Assembly: GCA_034933145.1 (NCBI GenBank)
Contig: JAYFOA010000034.1
Coordinates: 1-56,848, forward strand
Direction of reading: 5' to 3'
DNA from: UBA4644 sp034933145
GTDB taxonomy: Bacteria; Bacillota; Clostridia; Oscillospirales; Butyricicoccaceae
DNA: 56,848 bases
A program made the translations under genes and the position numbers. Positions 40,902 through 49,108 of the stretch are shown here, in pieces. The first letter of the stretch is position 1. Every line of letters begins with the position of its first letter. A model generated the notes under the pieces. The model was not told the origin of the DNA, ran no database searches, and worked only from the letters and a program-made list of their open reading frames with translations.

Positions 40902-42254
40902 TCAGCCGTCGTAACGGCCCAGGTTGGCCGCGCCGTCGGCGCTGGGATCCACACCGAAGACATAGTCGTTTCCGGGCAGGATCGCGTTGAGCAGGATGCC
41001 CAGGATGGCGGCGAGGGCCAGACCGGTCAGGGTGATGTTGGCGTTGCCGATCGTGAAGGTCAGGCCGCCGAAGCTGTTGAAGCCCAGGCCGGAGACCAGA
41101 ATAACCGCTGCGATGATCAGGTTGCGGGACTTGGTGAAGTCCACCTTGTTCTCAACCACGTTGCGGACGCCGACCGCGGAGATCATGCCGTAGAGGATGA
41201 AGCTGACGCCGCCGATGACCGCGGTGGGGATCGAGCTGATGACTTCCGCGAACTTCGGGACGAAGGAGAGAACCGCCGCATAGACAGCCGCCAGGCGGAT
41301 CACGCTGGGATCATAGACGCGGGACAGCACCAGCACGCCGGTGTTCTCGCCATAGGTGGTGTTGGCAGGGCCGCCGAACAGGGCCGCCAAGCTGGTGGCA
41401 AGGCCGTCGCCCAGCAGGGTGCGGTGCAGGCCGGGATCTTCGATATAGTTATTGCCGCAGGTGGCGGAGATCGCGGAGATATCTCCCACATGCTCCATCA
41501 TGGTTGCGATGGCGATCGGGGCCATAACCAGGATCGCGGTCAGGTCGAACTTGGCGAAGGTGAACTGCTGCACGCCGAGCCAGCCGGCCTCCTTGACCGC
41601 GTCAAACTGGACCATGCCGAAGCACAGCGCGACGACATAGGAGACCAGAACGCCCATCAGGATGGGGATGATCTTGATCATGCCTTTTCCGAAGATGTTG
41701 CAGACGATGATGACCGCGACGGCCAGGGCAGCTAGCCACCAGCACTGAGAGGCGTTGGTCACGGCGCTGGGGGCAAGGATCAGGCCGATCAGGATGATCA
41801 TCGGGCCCGTGACGACCGGCGGCAGAAAGCGCATAACCTTGCGGACGCCCACCAGCTTGATAATCAGCGCCAGCACCACATAGAGCAGGCCGGCGATCAC
41901 AATGCCGCCCAGCGCGTAGGCAAGCTTATCGTTTCCGCTCATGTCGGCATATTTTCCGGAATCCAGATTTGCCACCGCGGCAAATCCGCCGAGGAACGCA
42001 AAGGACGAACCCAGGAAGGCGGGCACCTTAAACTTGGTCAGCAGGTGGAAGAGCAGCGTGCCGAGGCCGGCGAACAGCAACGTGGTCTGGATGGAGAGCG
42101 GCAGGCCGTATCCGCGGACAATGATCGGAACCAGCACGGTGGCGCCGAACATGGCGAACATATGCTGCAGGCCGAGCACCAGCATCCGGGGAAGCCCCAG
42201 CGTACGCGCGTCGTAAATCGGTTCGGTGCCAAGGTTCTTCTTTTCTTTGCTCAT
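40902..42254 (-). CDS. Uracil/xanthine permease family transporter
   Basis: A 450-residue nucleobase:cation symporter of the NCS2 family (UraA/PbuX). The family signatures ATVLVPIIVRGYGLPLSIQTTLLFAGLGTLLF and NTTYGENTGVLVLSRVYDPSV are clear, with about 12-14 membrane spans. Sequence near the TYGENTG motif and the C-terminal GVRNVVENKVDFTKSRNLIIAAVIL resemble uracil permeases. TAGGAGG precedes the ATG. Preceded by a long leader with a terminator, so transport genes are probably attenuated. Uracil is the favoured substrate. Confidence 0.9.
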   Translation of the reverse strand: MSKEKKNLGTEPIYDARTLGLPRMLVLGLQHMFAMFGATVLVPIIVRGYGLPLSIQTTLLFAGLGTLLFHLLTKFKVPAFLGSSFAFLGGFAAVANLDSGKYADMSGNDKLAYALGGIVIAGLLYVVLALIIKLVGVRKVMRFLPPVVTGPMIILIGLILAPSAVTNASQCWWLAALAVAVIIVCNIFGKGMIKIIPILMGVLVSYVVALCFGMVQFDAVKEAGWLGVQQFTFAKFDLTAILVMAPIAIATMMEHVGDISAISATCGNNYIEDPGLHRTLLGDGLATSLAALFGGPANTTYGENTGVLVLSRVYDPSVIRLAAVYAAVLSFVPKFAEVISSIPTAVIGGVSFILYGMISAVGVRNVVENKVDFTKSRNLIIAAVILVSGLGFNSFGGLTFTIGNANITLTGLALAAILGILLNAILPGNDYVFGVDPSADGAANLGRYDG

Positions 42255-42302
42255 GAACAGATTCCTCCTATACCTATATTATTAACAAAAATTTCGCTCC
42301 GC

Positions 42303-42340
42303 ATAAAAAAGAGGCACCTCCGTCAAATGACGGAAGTGCC
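42303..42340 (-). terminator. Attenuator in the permease leader
   Basis: On the minus strand GGCACTTCCGTCA pairs with TGACGGAGGTGCC (one wobble), followed by TCTTTTTT. It lies 49 bases ahead of the permease start, inside the transcribed leader. A second hairpin, TTTCGGA/TCCGAAA (42356-42362 and 42375-42381), precedes it. I do not see a clear PyrR-binding loop. Confidence 0.7.
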
Positions 42341-42443
42341 GAAAAAGGAAACGTCTTTCGGAAGGGAACACCTGTCCGAAACGATACGCGCTTTCGTACG
42401 ATACCGCTTCATCACAGTCCCCCCTCGCTTTTTTCTGTTTGCT

Positions 42444-42472
42444 ATCATACAGCAGAAACCGGCGGCATGCAA
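42444..42472 (-). promoter_or_regulatory. Promoter of the uracil/xanthine permease gene
   Basis: On the minus strand TTGCAT (42467-42472), a 17-base spacer, TATGAT (42444-42449). It gives a leader of roughly 180 bases. Confidence 0.65.
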
Positions 42473-42641
42473 CTGTTTTTTTCAGTTTTTCAGATTTTGG
42501 TGAAATCTGTACAAATTTTTGAAAAGCATGTCGAAAAAACCTTGGTTACTTTGCAATTCGCACAATAAAACAGATGATTTCAGCCGCTTTCAGTCGAACG
42601 GCGCTGTCCTCCGCCCGCTTTTCCGGCGTCAGGGCCGCGCC

Positions 42642-43346
42642 TCAGCCGCCCAGATACGCCGACCGGACGGCGTCGTTATTGAGCAGCGCGTCGGCCTTGT
42701 CCTGCAGCACCACGCGGCCGCTCTCCAGCACATAGCCGCGGTCGGCCACCGACAGGGCCATCCGCGCGTTCTGCTCCACCAGCAGGATGGTCGTCCCAGC
42801 CGCGTGCAGCTCGCGGATGATATCAAAGATCTGCTCCACCAGCAGCGGCGCCAGTCCCATGGACGGCTCGTCCAGCATCATCAGACGGGGTTTGCTCATC
42901 AGCGCGCGGCCCATGGCCAGCATCTGCTGCTCTCCGCCGGACAGCGTGCCTGAGGCCTGCCGCCGACGCTCACAGAGGCGCGGAAAGCGGCGGTAAACAT
43001 CGGCCAGCGCGTCCGCCGTCTCCCCTTTCTGCCGGGTAAAAGCGCCCATCTCCAGGTTTTCCTCCACAGTCATCTGGGCAAAAACGCGCCTCCCCTCCGG
43101 CACATGGGCCAGCCCCATGGCGACGACCTTGTGCGGCGCCACGGGGCGGATATCCCGGCCCTCAAAGTTGATCTCGCCGGTTTTGCAGCGCATCAGGCCG
43201 GAGATGGTTTTCAGGGTCGTACTCTTCCCCGCGCCGTTGGCGCCGATCAGCGTGACGACCTCCCCCTCCTCCACCCCAAAGGAAATCCCTTTCAGCGCGT
43301 GGATGTTTCCGTAAAAGACGTTGATGTCCTTGACTTCCAGCAGCAT
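42642..43346 (-). CDS. livF: Branched-chain amino acid ABC transporter ATP-binding protein LivF
   Basis: A 234-residue ATPase subunit energising uptake of leucine, isoleucine and valine. The Walker A GANGAGKST is near residue 38, the signature LSGGEQQML near 140, and Walker B RLMMLDEPSMGL near 158. It is the shorter of the two Liv ATPases. ATG at 43346 has AGGAGG seven bases upstream, inside the end of livG; a GTG two codons before is less likely. Last gene of the liv operon. Confidence 0.93.
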   Translation of the reverse strand: MLLEVKDINVFYGNIHALKGISFGVEEGEVVTLIGANGAGKSTTLKTISGLMRCKTGEINFEGRDIRPVAPHKVVAMGLAHVPEGRRVFAQMTVEENLEMGAFTRQKGETADALADVYRRFPRLCERRRQASGTLSGGEQQMLAMGRALMSKPRLMMLDEPSMGLAPLLVEQIFDIIRELHAAGTTILLVEQNARMALSVADRGYVLESGRVVLQDKADALLNNDAVRSAYLGG

Positions 43347-43348
43347 GC

Positions 43349-44179
43349 TCACGCCTCCTTCTGCGCGCCCAGATAGGCCTCGATGACCACCGGGTCGTTT
43401 TTGATCTCGGCCGGCGTGCCCTTGGCGATGATCCGCCCATAGTTGAGGACGGCGATGCCCTCACAGATGCCCATCACCAGGCTCATATCGTGCTCGATCA
43501 GCACGATGGCGATCTGGAAGGTATCCCGGATCTTCCGGATGTTTTCCATCAGCTCCGCCGTCTCGGACGGGTTCATACCGGCCGCCGGCTCGTCGAGCAG
43601 CAGCAGGCTGGGGTTGGTGGCCAGGGCACGGACGATCTCCAGCCGGCGCTGCGCGCCGTAAGGCAGGCTGCCTGCTTTCTTCTCCCCCATGTCCTGCATG
43701 TCAAAGATGCTGAGCAGCTCCCGCGCGCGGTTTTTCGCCACCCGCTCGTCCTTCCACCAGCCGGGCAGGCGGAAAAACGCGCTGGCCAGGCCATAATCCA
43801 TTTCGTTATGCAGACCGATCAGGACGTTTTCCTCCACGGTCAGATCCTTAAACAGGCGGATATTCTGAAAGGTACGCGCCACGCCCATCTTATTGAGCTG
43901 CCAGGTTTTGAGGCCGCGGGTATCTATGCCGTCCAGCAGGATGCTGCCGCGGGTGGGGGTATAGACGTTGGTCAGCAGATTGAATACCGTCGTCTTTCCC
44001 GCGCCGTTGGGGCCGATCAGACCGGCGATCTCCGTCCGGCCGATCACAATGTTGAAATCGTCCACCGCCTTTAATCCGCCGAATTCGATCCCCAGATGCC
44101 GCACGTCAAGCACCGGCGTCTTGTCAAGATCCCGCTCGGGGATCATGCCCTTGCTGGGCACAGGAATCAGTCTACCCAT
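43349..44179 (-). CDS. livG: Branched-chain amino acid ABC transporter ATP-binding protein LivG
   Basis: A 276-residue ATPase. Walker A GLIGPNGAGKTTVFN is near residue 55; the signature-like SLPYGAQRRLEIVRAL and Walker B LLLLDEPAAGMN follow, the C-terminal half carrying the LivG-specific stretch. The first 25 residues (VPSKGMIPERDLDKTPVL) are an extension. The ATG at 44179 overlaps the livM end, with GAGGGGG upstream. It forms the heterodimer with LivF. Confidence 0.93.
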   Translation of the reverse strand: MGRLIPVPSKGMIPERDLDKTPVLDVRHLGIEFGGLKAVDDFNIVIGRTEIAGLIGPNGAGKTTVFNLLTNVYTPTRGSILLDGIDTRGLKTWQLNKMGVARTFQNIRLFKDLTVEENVLIGLHNEMDYGLASAFFRLPGWWKDERVAKNRARELLSIFDMQDMGEKKAGSLPYGAQRRLEIVRALATNPSLLLLDEPAAGMNPSETAELMENIRKIRDTFQIAIVLIEHDMSLVMGICEGIAVLNYGRIIAKGTPAEIKNDPVVIEAYLGAQKEA

Positions 44180-45191
44180 TCTCGCGCCCCCTCTTTTCCG
44201 CGCCCAGCGGTCCATTGATGCATTTTTCCAGCAGGCGGTTAAACGAGAAGTCATAGGTGCCCAGCAGCCCGGAGGGCCGGAAAACCATGACGGCGATCAG
44301 CAGCACGGAGTAGATTACCATGCGGTAGGTATTAAAGCTCTGCAGCGCCAGCGGGAGGGCCGTCAGCACCGTGGCGGCGATCACCGAGCCGGCCATGCTG
44401 CCCATGCCGCCCAGCACCACCATCACCAGGATGTTGATGGATTCCATAAAGGAGAACTTGTCGGGGAACAGGGACCCCTGAATACCGCCGTACAGCGCGC
44501 CGGCCACGCCGGCAAAGAAGGCGGAAACGGCAAAGGCCATCACCTTGTAATAGGTAGTATGGATGCCGCAGGATTCCGCCGCGATCTCATTCTCTCGGAT
44601 GGAAAGGATGGCGCGGCCATGGCGTGATTTCATCAGCGTATGGATCAGGGCGCAGCTTACGATCACGCAGATATAGACCACGGTGAAGTTTGCGTACTTC
44701 GGCACATTCAGAAGACCCGGCGTACCGCCGGTGATCTTCGGCAGATTGATGATGCAGACGCGGATGATCTCGCCGAAGCCCAGCGTGATAATCGCCAGAT
44801 AGTCGCCCCGCAGCCGCAGGGCGGGAATGCCGATGATGACACCGAACACCGAGGCCAACAGGCCGCCGGCCAGCAGGCCGAGAATGAGCGACAGCGGCTG
44901 GGGCAGTGACAGCGTGCCTTTCCACACCAGCGCGCCGCAATAGGCGCCGACGGCCATGAACCCGGCATGGCCCAGCGGCAGCTGGCCCAGATAGCCGGTG
45001 GCGATATTGAGGGATACCGCCAGAATGATATAGACACCCGCCTGCAGGATGATGCTGTTCTGCGCGCGGGAAGTGATGCCGGAGGAGATGACAAACGAGC
45101 CAAAGACCAGCAATGCCGCCAGCAGCACGGTATTGATGCCGTAGCGGGCCGGCATGGGGATCTTTTTATACGCTTTCGATGCCGTCTTCAT
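44172..45191 (-). CDS. livM: Branched-chain amino acid ABC transporter permease LivM
   Basis: A 339-residue inner membrane permease with about nine helices. Typical stretches are AVSLNIATGYLGQLPLGHAGFMAVGAY and the EAA-like loop GRAILSIRENEIAAESCGIHTTYYKVMAFAVSA, followed by GGMGSMAGSVIAATVL. It pairs with LivH and begins 7 bases after the livH stop. Its 3' end overlaps livG by 8 bases. Confidence 0.93.
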   Translation of the reverse strand: MKTASKAYKKIPMPARYGINTVLLAALLVFGSFVISSGITSRAQNSIILQAGVYIILAVSLNIATGYLGQLPLGHAGFMAVGAYCGALVWKGTLSLPQPLSLILGLLAGGLLASVFGVIIGIPALRLRGDYLAIITLGFGEIIRVCIINLPKITGGTPGLLNVPKYANFTVVYICVIVSCALIHTLMKSRHGRAILSIRENEIAAESCGIHTTYYKVMAFAVSAFFAGVAGALYGGIQGSLFPDKFSFMESINILVMVVLGGMGSMAGSVIAATVLTALPLALQSFNTYRMVIYSVLLIAVMVFRPSGLLGTYDFSFNRLLEKCINGPLGAEKRGRENG

Positions 45192-45198
45192 ACACCGC

Positions 45199-46077
45199 CT
45201 ACACTTTCTCGTTCATCGTCCTGCCCATGAAGCCGGTGGGCTTGACCAGCAGGACGATGATCAGGATGGCAAATACCACCGCGTCCGTCCACTGGGACAG
45301 ACCGACGGCGGTGACCAGCACCTCGCACAGACCGACGCACAGGCCGCCCAGCATGGCGCCCGGAATGTCGCCGATACCGCCCAGCACCGCCGCGACGAAA
45401 GCTTTCAGACCGGGCAGCATGCCGATCGTCGGCTTGACCAGCGGATAGCGGCAGAAATAAAGCACCGCACCGATGCCGGCCAGCAGGGAGCCGACGGCAA
45501 AGGTAAAGGTAATGGTGGAGTTTACGTTGATCCCCATGAGCTGCGCGGCGCCCATATCTTCGCTGACGGCGCGCATCGCCTTGCCCATCTTGGTCTTTTT
45601 GACCAGCAGGGTCAGCCCGATCATGGACAGCACGGTCACGAGAATCGTGATCAGCGCCGTCATGCTGATGGAAAGAGGCCCTGTGCCGAAGCGCACGGCA
45701 GGGATGATCTTTGTGTTGGGCACCGGCTTGCTGTCCGCGCCGAAGACCAGCTGCGCCCCGTTTTCCAGCAGCAGCGAAACGCCGATGGCGGTAATCAGCA
45801 GAGAAATGCGGGGCGCGCTGCGCAGCGGCTTATAGGCCACCTTTTCAATAAGGACGCCCAGCACCGTGCAGGCGGCGACGGAAAGGGCGATGGCAGCCAC
45901 GGGGCTCATCCCTGCGGTCATTACGGTCAGCAGGATATAGCCGCCGATCATAAGAATGTCACCGTGGGCAAAATTGAGCAGCATGATGATTCCATACACC
46001 ATGCTGTACCCCAGCGCAATCAGCGCGTAGATCGAGCCAAGCTGCAGCCCGTTGATCAGTTGGGAAAAAAACAGCAT
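45199..46077 (-). CDS. livH: Branched-chain amino acid ABC transporter permease LivH
   Basis: A 292-residue permease with the family opening FFSQLINGLQLGSIYALIALGYSMVYGIIMLLNFAHGD region and the cytoplasmic-loop motif GKAMRAVSEDMGAAQLMGIN, ending GLCEVLVTAVGLSQWTDAVVFAILI. ATG at 46077 chosen after AAAGGAC; an upstream start at 46110 would add a basic, non-family extension. Separated from livK by about 180 bases containing a strong hairpin. Confidence 0.92.
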   Translation of the reverse strand: MLFFSQLINGLQLGSIYALIALGYSMVYGIIMLLNFAHGDILMIGGYILLTVMTAGMSPVAAIALSVAACTVLGVLIEKVAYKPLRSAPRISLLITAIGVSLLLENGAQLVFGADSKPVPNTKIIPAVRFGTGPLSISMTALITILVTVLSMIGLTLLVKKTKMGKAMRAVSEDMGAAQLMGINVNSTITFTFAVGSLLAGIGAVLYFCRYPLVKPTIGMLPGLKAFVAAVLGGIGDIPGAMLGGLCVGLCEVLVTAVGLSQWTDAVVFAILIIVLLVKPTGFMGRTMNEKV

Positions 46078-46160
46078 ATTCTGTTCGTCCTTTCGGATAC
46101 GTTTTAGCAATCGGTCGGCGGCCGCCGCCGCGGCGGCGGAAGCGCCCGCCGGACGATTGC

Positions 46161-46201
46161 AGACCCGGGGGGAGGAGGCGTTCTCCTCCCCCGCCGGGTC
46201 T
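46161..46201 (-). terminator. Intra-operon hairpin between livK and livH
   Basis: A long GC-rich palindrome: AGACCCGG (46161-46168) against CCGGGTCT (46194-46201) outside, and GGGGAGGAG against CTCCTCCCC inside. On the minus strand no T-run follows. Such hairpins often stabilise the binding-protein message and lower expression of the permease genes downstream. Confidence 0.55.
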
Positions 46202-46260
46202 GCGGAAAAAGTAATCAGAGGGATCAGCTGCGCTTTGGGACTTTTGGGTCCGAAAGGCGC

Positions 46261-47511
46261 TTAATAATTGCCCCAGTACTTCGCTTCGCCGCCGGTGATA
46301 TTGATGATGACGGCGGTCTTCTGCGGGTTGTTTTGATCGTCAAAGGTAACATGGCCGGTGACGCAGTCCATATCGGTGGCCTTCATGTAGGAGATGATGG
46401 TCTCATTGTCCAGCTTGCCGTCGGCGTCTGCCTTCTGGATGGCGGCAAACAGGATCTGCGCGGCGTCATAGCCCTGGGCGGCGAACATGTTGGGCTCATC
46501 GCTGTATTCGGCCTGATAGGATTTCAGGAAGGTCTGGACCGCTTCGGTGGTATCCTGCGTGGAGTAGCCGGAGCAGTAATAGGCGCCCTCGATCAGAGAG
46601 GCATCGGTCACGGCAGTCAGCACGGAATCCCATCCGTCGGAGCCGAGCATGGTGGCGGTGACGCCGGCGTCACGGGCCTGCTGCGCGATCAGCGCGATGG
46701 TGTCGTAATAATCGGGGATGAACAGGACGTCCGGAGACTTCGCTGCGATATTGGTCAGCTGGCCCTGGAAGTCCATGGCACCTGCGGCATAGCTCTCAGT
46801 GGCGACGACATTGATGCCCAGATCGGCGCACTTGGCGGCGAAAGCGTCGGCGCAGCCGGTGCTGTAGTCGCTGCCGTTGTTGTAGATGATGGCGGCGGTC
46901 TTGGCGCTCAGCTTTTCAGAAGCGAAGGAGGCCATTTTTTCGCCCTGGAACGGATCGATGAAGCAGGAGCGGAACATATTGTTGTAGACCGTGCCGGCTT
47001 CCGCATTGTAGGTGACGGAGGCTGCGGTGGCGGACGCCGTGATCATCGGCATCTGATCCGCCTGGGATTCTGCGACGACCGCGACGGTCGGGCCGGTGGT
47101 CACGTCGCCGACGATGCCGACAACGCCTTCGTCCACCAGGTGGTTATAACCGGTGACGGCCTTGGCCGCATCGCCTTCTTCATCATATTCGACGAGCTCG
47201 ACCTGCTTGCCGTTGATTCCGCCGTTGGCGTTGATCTCCTTGGCAAACAGCCGGACGCCGTTGGCGACCGCGATGCCGTACTGAGCAACGCCGCCGGTCA
47301 GCGGGGCCAGGAGGCCGACCTTGATGGTCTCGCCGGAAGCGGCGCCGCTGTTGTCGGTGCCGGTCGTGTTATCGGACGGTGTGGTGGTGTCGGTGCCGGT
47401 GGTGTCATTGGTACCGGTGTCATCGGTGGTCTGGGGCTTGCTGCAGCCTGCGAACATGGCGACGACCATGACGACGGCCAGCATGAGTGCGAAAAAGCGT
47501 TTTGTGTTCAT
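46261..47511 (-). CDS. livK: Branched-chain amino acid ABC transporter substrate-binding lipoprotein LivK
   Basis: A 416-residue lipoprotein that captures the amino acid outside the membrane: the signal ends in the lipobox FAGC (cysteine near residue 24), then a Thr/Asp-rich linker to about 60, then a type I periplasmic-binding fold starting KVGLLAPLTGGVAQYGIAVANG. VELVEYDEEGDAAKAVTGY and the ending AVIINITGGEAKYWGNY fit the Liv family. ATG at 47511 follows GGAGGAG. First structural gene of the liv operon, located behind an attenuator and leader peptide. Confidence 0.94.
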   Translation of the reverse strand: MNTKRFFALMLAVVMVVAMFAGCSKPQTTDDTGTNDTTGTDTTTPSDNTTGTDNSGAASGETIKVGLLAPLTGGVAQYGIAVANGVRLFAKEINANGGINGKQVELVEYDEEGDAAKAVTGYNHLVDEGVVGIVGDVTTGPTVAVVAESQADQMPMITASATAASVTYNAEAGTVYNNMFRSCFIDPFQGEKMASFASEKLSAKTAAIIYNNGSDYSTGCADAFAAKCADLGINVVATESYAAGAMDFQGQLTNIAAKSPDVLFIPDYYDTIALIAQQARDAGVTATMLGSDGWDSVLTAVTDASLIEGAYYCSGYSTQDTTEAVQTFLKSYQAEYSDEPNMFAAQGYDAAQILFAAIQKADADGKLDNETIISYMKATDMDCVTGHVTFDDQNNPQKTAVIINITGGEAKYWGNY

Positions 47512-47560
47512 CGGTTTCTCCTCCAACTAAATAATTACAAAATGGATCGACCCGAGGTAT

Positions 47561-47596
47561 AAAAAAGGGACTTGCGGCTCCTTTGCCGCAAGTCCC
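47561..47596 (-). terminator. Attenuator terminator upstream of livK
   Basis: GGGACTTGCGGC (minus 47585-47596) pairs perfectly with GCCGCAAGTCCC (minus 47567-47578), followed by TTTTTT (47561-47566). It lies between the leader peptide and livK in the same transcript. A small hairpin CGGTC/GACCG (about 47598-47617) precedes it. Confidence 0.85.
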
Positions 47597-47617
47597 TCGG
47601 TCGCTTGTCAGTGACCG

Positions 47618-47728
47618 TTATGCCTGCATCTCAGCAAAAAAGCGTTCTGAAAGATCACGATCCACCATGGTAATTAGTACCAGGACCGCAATAATCAGGA
47701 CGCTAATCAGAGAAGCGCAAATAAACAT
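47618..47728 (-). CDS. Putative branched-chain amino acid leader peptide (36 residues)
   Basis: ATG at 47728 lies about 22 bases after the predicted transcription start, with AAAGGAA upstream. Of residues 3-22, thirteen are Ile, Leu or Val (I3, L7, I8, V10, L11, I12, I13, V15, L16, V17, L18, I19, V22); residues 23-36 are charged and polar. The stop codon is 22 bases before the attenuator stem. Ribosome stalling at these codons when branched-chain aminoacyl-tRNA is scarce could prevent terminator formation. A single-span membrane microprotein is the competing reading. Confidence 0.6.
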   Translation of the reverse strand: MFICASLISVLIIAVLVLITMVDRDLSERFFAEMQA

Positions 47729-47757
47729 AACGGCGATTCCTTTCCGAAGTTGCCCTC

Positions 47758-47786
47758 ATTTTAGCGCCGGGCAGCGCATTTGTCAA
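47758..47786 (-). promoter_or_regulatory. Promoter of the liv operon
   Basis: On the minus strand a perfect TTGACA (47781-47786), 17-base spacer, TAAAAT (47758-47763). Confidence 0.85.
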
Positions 47787-47883
47787 CCTTGTCGATACTT
47801 TTTTGTGAAATTGGACGTTTTATGGGGATTCTTTTAGCGTTTTAGCAAAATGAAATTGGGGATTATGCACAAAAATCTTCCGG

Positions 47884-49026
47884 TTATCCCAGCTGCCGAT
47901 GGGTCACCATATTGTCGGTCACCGGGGCCGTATAGGGATTGATATAGGCGTTGATCATTTCCATCGCCTGATCGTGAACGATATTTTCATAATACCCATG
48001 GGACGCATCTTCGCCGGAATAATCCACCGATACCGTCGGCAGCGTATAGAAATGAAGGTTTTCCGTCCCAATATCCTTTACCTGCCGGGCGAACCAGGCC
48101 AGATTGCCCGCGCTCAGGTCGGTCTCCAGGTTCTGGTCGGCGATCTTCAGAAACTCCGGGATCTTTCCGATATTGCTCAGGGTCAGCGTCTGCTCGGCCA
48201 GTGCTTTCAAAAACATCTGCTGAACCTGCATCCGGCCATAGTCGTCATGATTGATCCCGACTTCTTCCATCAGCTGAGAGCTGTAGCCCCGGTACCGCAC
48301 CAGTTGAAGGGCTTCATCGCCGTTTAAAAGCTGCGATCCGGGCTGAAGATTAATACCCTCCGACAGCTTTTTCATCCGTACCGGCACATCGAACTGCACG
48401 CCGCCGACGGCGTCCACCAGATCCACAAAGCCCTGCATATTGACACAGGCATAGCTTCCGGGGATATAGCCGACGATCTGGGACATCTCCGTCCGCAGCT
48501 GCTCGATCCCCGCCGCGCCGCCGCCCGCATCATTATAGGCGCCGTTGATCTTGGGGATCCGGCGGGAAACATCGACCACCGTGTCCCGCGGGATGCTGAC
48601 CACATTCAGCTCGCCCTTCTCCGTGTCCAGCATGGCGACCATCAGCGTATCGGTGTTTCCGTCCCGCTTGCCGATCAGCAGAAGCGTGTAGACGCCGTCC
48701 CGGAGGGTATGCGTTCCGTCCAGCGCGCCCGTCTCCGACGTGGGACGATCCGGGTCAGAATTGGATGTATCCGGTGTGGGAGTCGGCACCGGCTGGTTGG
48801 CCGACGGCTGCTTCTGCTCCGGTGGGCGCACCTGCCCCATCAGCCAGATCACGCCGAGGGAAATAAATATAATGACGATCGGCACAAGGTACAGCCTGCG
48901 CCGTTTTTTCCGCTTCTTCTGCCGCACTTCCGTTTTGGCAGCTTCTCTGGCTGTTTCAGCCATGTTTCTGTTCTTTTCTGGCATCATACGTTTTCCGTTC
49001 CGTTTATCCGCCGTATAATCCGGCAT
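47884..49026 (-). CDS. LCP (LytR-CpsA-Psr) family glycopolymer ligase
   Basis: LCP enzymes attach teichoic acids or other glycopolymers to peptidoglycan outside the membrane. The 380-residue protein has a charged basic N-terminus (QKKRKKRRR), one membrane helix (about 45-65), a Pro/Thr/Ser-rich linker, and the LCP domain from about 110: LLLIGKRDGNTDTLMVAML, VVSIPRDTVVDV with the conserved Arg-Asp, and VGGVQFDVPVRM. The conserved DYGRMQVQQMFLKAL stretch is near residue 265. Starts at 48987 and 48984 are possible besides 49026. Anionic substrate unknown. Confidence 0.9.
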   Translation of the reverse strand: MPDYTADKRNGKRMMPEKNRNMAETAREAAKTEVRQKKRKKRRRLYLVPIVIIFISLGVIWLMGQVRPPEQKQPSANQPVPTPTPDTSNSDPDRPTSETGALDGTHTLRDGVYTLLLIGKRDGNTDTLMVAMLDTEKGELNVVSIPRDTVVDVSRRIPKINGAYNDAGGGAAGIEQLRTEMSQIVGYIPGSYACVNMQGFVDLVDAVGGVQFDVPVRMKKLSEGINLQPGSQLLNGDEALQLVRYRGYSSQLMEEVGINHDDYGRMQVQQMFLKALAEQTLTLSNIGKIPEFLKIADQNLETDLSAGNLAWFARQVKDIGTENLHFYTLPTVSVDYSGEDASHGYYENIVHDQAMEMINAYINPYTAPVTDNMVTHRQLG

Positions 49027-49108
49027 TTTCCTTACAGGTATGGCCTGCCTCTGTAAAAAGGCCGCCGGAGAACTCTTCCCTGTCCTCCGGCGGCGAAAAC
49101 CGCACGGT

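Noticed and set aside
42303..42472. Purine riboswitch or PyrR loop in the permease leader
   Set aside because: Neither the purine-switch loop sequences nor a recognisable PyrR consensus is present; only hairpins and a terminator can be supported.
46161..46201. The GC palindrome between livK and livH as a full terminator
   Set aside because: No T-run on the minus strand, and the downstream genes clearly complete the same transporter, so an intra-operon role is more likely.
46333..47562. A 409-residue plus-strand frame opposite livK, rich in Gly/Val/Asp
   Set aside because: Antisense shadow of livK; low-complexity composition with no domain.
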